Assembly (NCBI GenBank): GCA_028708485.1
Contig: JAQVYZ010000045.1
Location: 1 to 7,342 of the forward strand
Length of the DNA stretch: 7,342 bases
Origin: Caldisericia bacterium
GTDB lineage: Bacteria; Caldisericota; Caldisericia; UBA6126
Reading direction: 5' to 3'
Shown: positions 6,214 to 7,342 of the stretch, piece by piece
Layout of the letters: each line of letters begins with the position of its first letter
How positions within the stretch are numbered: the first letter of the stretch is position 1
Translations under genes and position numbers: made by a program
The notes under the pieces: model-generated
The model's database searches: none
What the model was told of the DNA's origin: nothing
The model's input: only the letters and a program-made list of their open reading frames with translations

Positions 6214-7342
6214 TCACGATCAAAAGAGCCTTAATATCTGTTTCTTCGAAAGAACATTTACTGAATTTAGCAAACATACTGACTCAATACCAGGTTGAGA
6301 TCATCGCTACGAATCGAACCTATCAATATTTAACAGAAAATCAAATTCCCTGCGTTTTATTATCCGACTATACCGGTTACCCGGAGATGATCCATGGCAG
6401 AGTAAAAACGCTGCACCCAAAGGTGTTTGCCGGTATATTAGCGAGAAACCAGTACGGTGAGATGGAAGAGATTGCTTCTCACGGTATCCGGAAATTTGAC
6501 CTGGTTTGTGTCAATTTATATCCTTTCCATGAAGCTACTCAACACTCTGATAACGAGGAAAAATGGTTGGATGAGATTGATATAGGAGGCGTTTCTCTGC
6601 TACGAGCATCCGCTAAGAATTACCACGAATGTGTGACGTTATCCGACCCCGCAGATTACAGTGGTTTTATTCAAGTATATTCGGAAAACAACGGCAGTGT
6701 CCCTCTTGAGTTTTCACTAACATGCATGCGGAATACTTTTTTAAGAACATCCCAGTATGATGCGCAAATTGCAAAACAATTTTTCAACCGTGAAAACGAA
6801 CGGCTCTCCGTACTGTACCTGCAAAAAAACACCGAATTGCGGTATGGAGAGAACCCTCACCAAAAAGCAGCGTTATGGACTCCTTACCCCCCTACATCAG
6901 TGTATCCAATGGGTCTTCGGTTCATTCACGGTAAAGAAATGTCCTATAATAACTACCTGGATGTAGCAATGGGACTGAAGCTATTAGATGAATTCGATCG
7001 ACCAGCCAGTGTGATTGTCAAACATAACAATCCCTGCGGATGCGCTGAAGCGGATTCTTTACAAACCGCTTACGAACAAGCCTATTCGTGCGACCCCGTC
7101 TCAGCCTATGGCGGGATTTTCCTATTCAACCGATCGGTTACAGAGACAATCGCTCAACACATCCATAAGCATTTTGCAGAAGTGATTGTGGCGCCTTCAT
7201 TTGATGAAAAAGCGCTCTCTATCCTCGAACAGAAGAAAAATGTCCGATTATTAGTGCGTGAAGAGGTTTTGCGCCCGAAACAAGAGATAAAATCGCTTCA
7301 CCAATCTTACTTAATCCAGACTCCCGATTCGGGAATACTCTC
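6210..7342 (+). CDS. purH: AICAR transformylase/IMP cyclohydrolase, 3' partial
   Basis: Bifunctional enzyme for the last two steps to IMP: the C-terminal domain formylates AICAR and the N-terminal MGS-fold domain closes the ring. The frame is open from the ATG overlapping the purN stop to the window edge: 377 codons of an expected 510 or so. A modest AAAGGTG (6192-6198) lies 11 bases upstream. The N-terminal start ITIKRALISVS is typical. Cyclohydrolase residues numbered in human ATIC are kept: Arg64 and Lys66 in GRVKTLHP, Tyr104 in NLYPF, Asp124 in IDIGG, and Lys136 in SAKN (human Asp125, Lys137). Three positions differ: the phosphate loop STGGT reads ATNRT (33-37), SDK reads SSK, and the His of KTLHPxVH is Phe73. 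The transformylase part has LRYGENPHQ (210-218), HGKEMSYNN, the catalytic Lys271-His272 in VKHNNPCG, and DPVSAYGG. The protein is therefore recognisable throughout, but its cyclohydrolase phosphate site is atypical. Confidence 0.96.
   Translation, partial: MITIKRALISVSSKEHLLNLANILTQYQVEIIATNRTYQYLTENQIPCVLLSDYTGYPEMIHGRVKTLHPKVFAGILARNQYGEMEEIASHGIRKFDLVCVNLYPFHEATQHSDNEEKWLDEIDIGGVSLLRASAKNYHECVTLSDPADYSGFIQVYSENNGSVPLEFSLTCMRNTFLRTSQYDAQIAKQFFNRENERLSVLYLQKNTELRYGENPHQKAALWTPYPPTSVYPMGLRFIHGKEMSYNNYLDVAMGLKLLDEFDRPASVIVKHNNPCGCAEADSLQTAYEQAYSCDPVSAYGGIFLFNRSVTETIAQHIHKHFAEVIVAPSFDEKALSILEQKKNVRLLVREEVLRPKQEIKSLHQSYLIQTPDSGIL

Noticed and set aside
6757..6966. Small open frame within purH
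   Set aside because: It lies wholly inside the purH coding sequence in another frame, without its own start signals or recognisable content.

Overview
The window lies entirely inside a purine-biosynthesis operon. Seven genes on the + strand are packed end to end: purA (5' end cut off by the window), purB, purS, purQ, purL, purN and purH (3' end cut off). There are no RNA genes, mobile elements, CRISPR arrays or gene-free stretches. The largest intergenic gap is 14 bases, so no promoter, riboswitch or terminator is expected here and none was seen.

The organism is most likely a member of the Bacillota, probably Bacilli-related. The evidence is the three-part FGAM synthase (separate PurS, PurQ and short PurL), the close Bacillus-type sequence of PurB and PurS, purine-rich AAGGAG ribosome-binding sites, and a moderate, slightly AT-leaning composition. 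The proteins are nonetheless fairly divergent. They keep the main catalytic residues but have lost several normally conserved secondary residues, which suggests a fast-evolving lineage. No genus can be assigned from the sequence alone.

Layout: 1-1253 purA and 1250-2548 purB (together IMP to AMP; PurB also acts earlier, on SAICAR). 2545-2790 purS, 2787-3461 purQ and 3458-5593 purL form the FGAR-to-FGAM synthase complex. 5608-6213 is purN (GAR transformylase). 6210 to the window end is purH (AICAR transformylase/IMP cyclohydrolase). Five of the six junctions are 4-base ATGA stop/start overlaps, so translation is probably coupled along the chain. The exception is purL-purN, with a 14-base gap and its own strong ribosome-binding site.

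The gene order differs from the Bacillus subtilis operon (purEKBCSQLFMNHD). purA is joined in front of purB, purC is absent between purB and purS, and purF and purM are absent between purL and purN. PurF, PurD, PurM, PurE/K and PurC must be encoded outside this window if the pathway is complete. I found no previously undescribed system. The points of interest are the rearranged order, eroded motifs in PurL, PurH and PurN, and a perfect 20-base palindrome inside purL.
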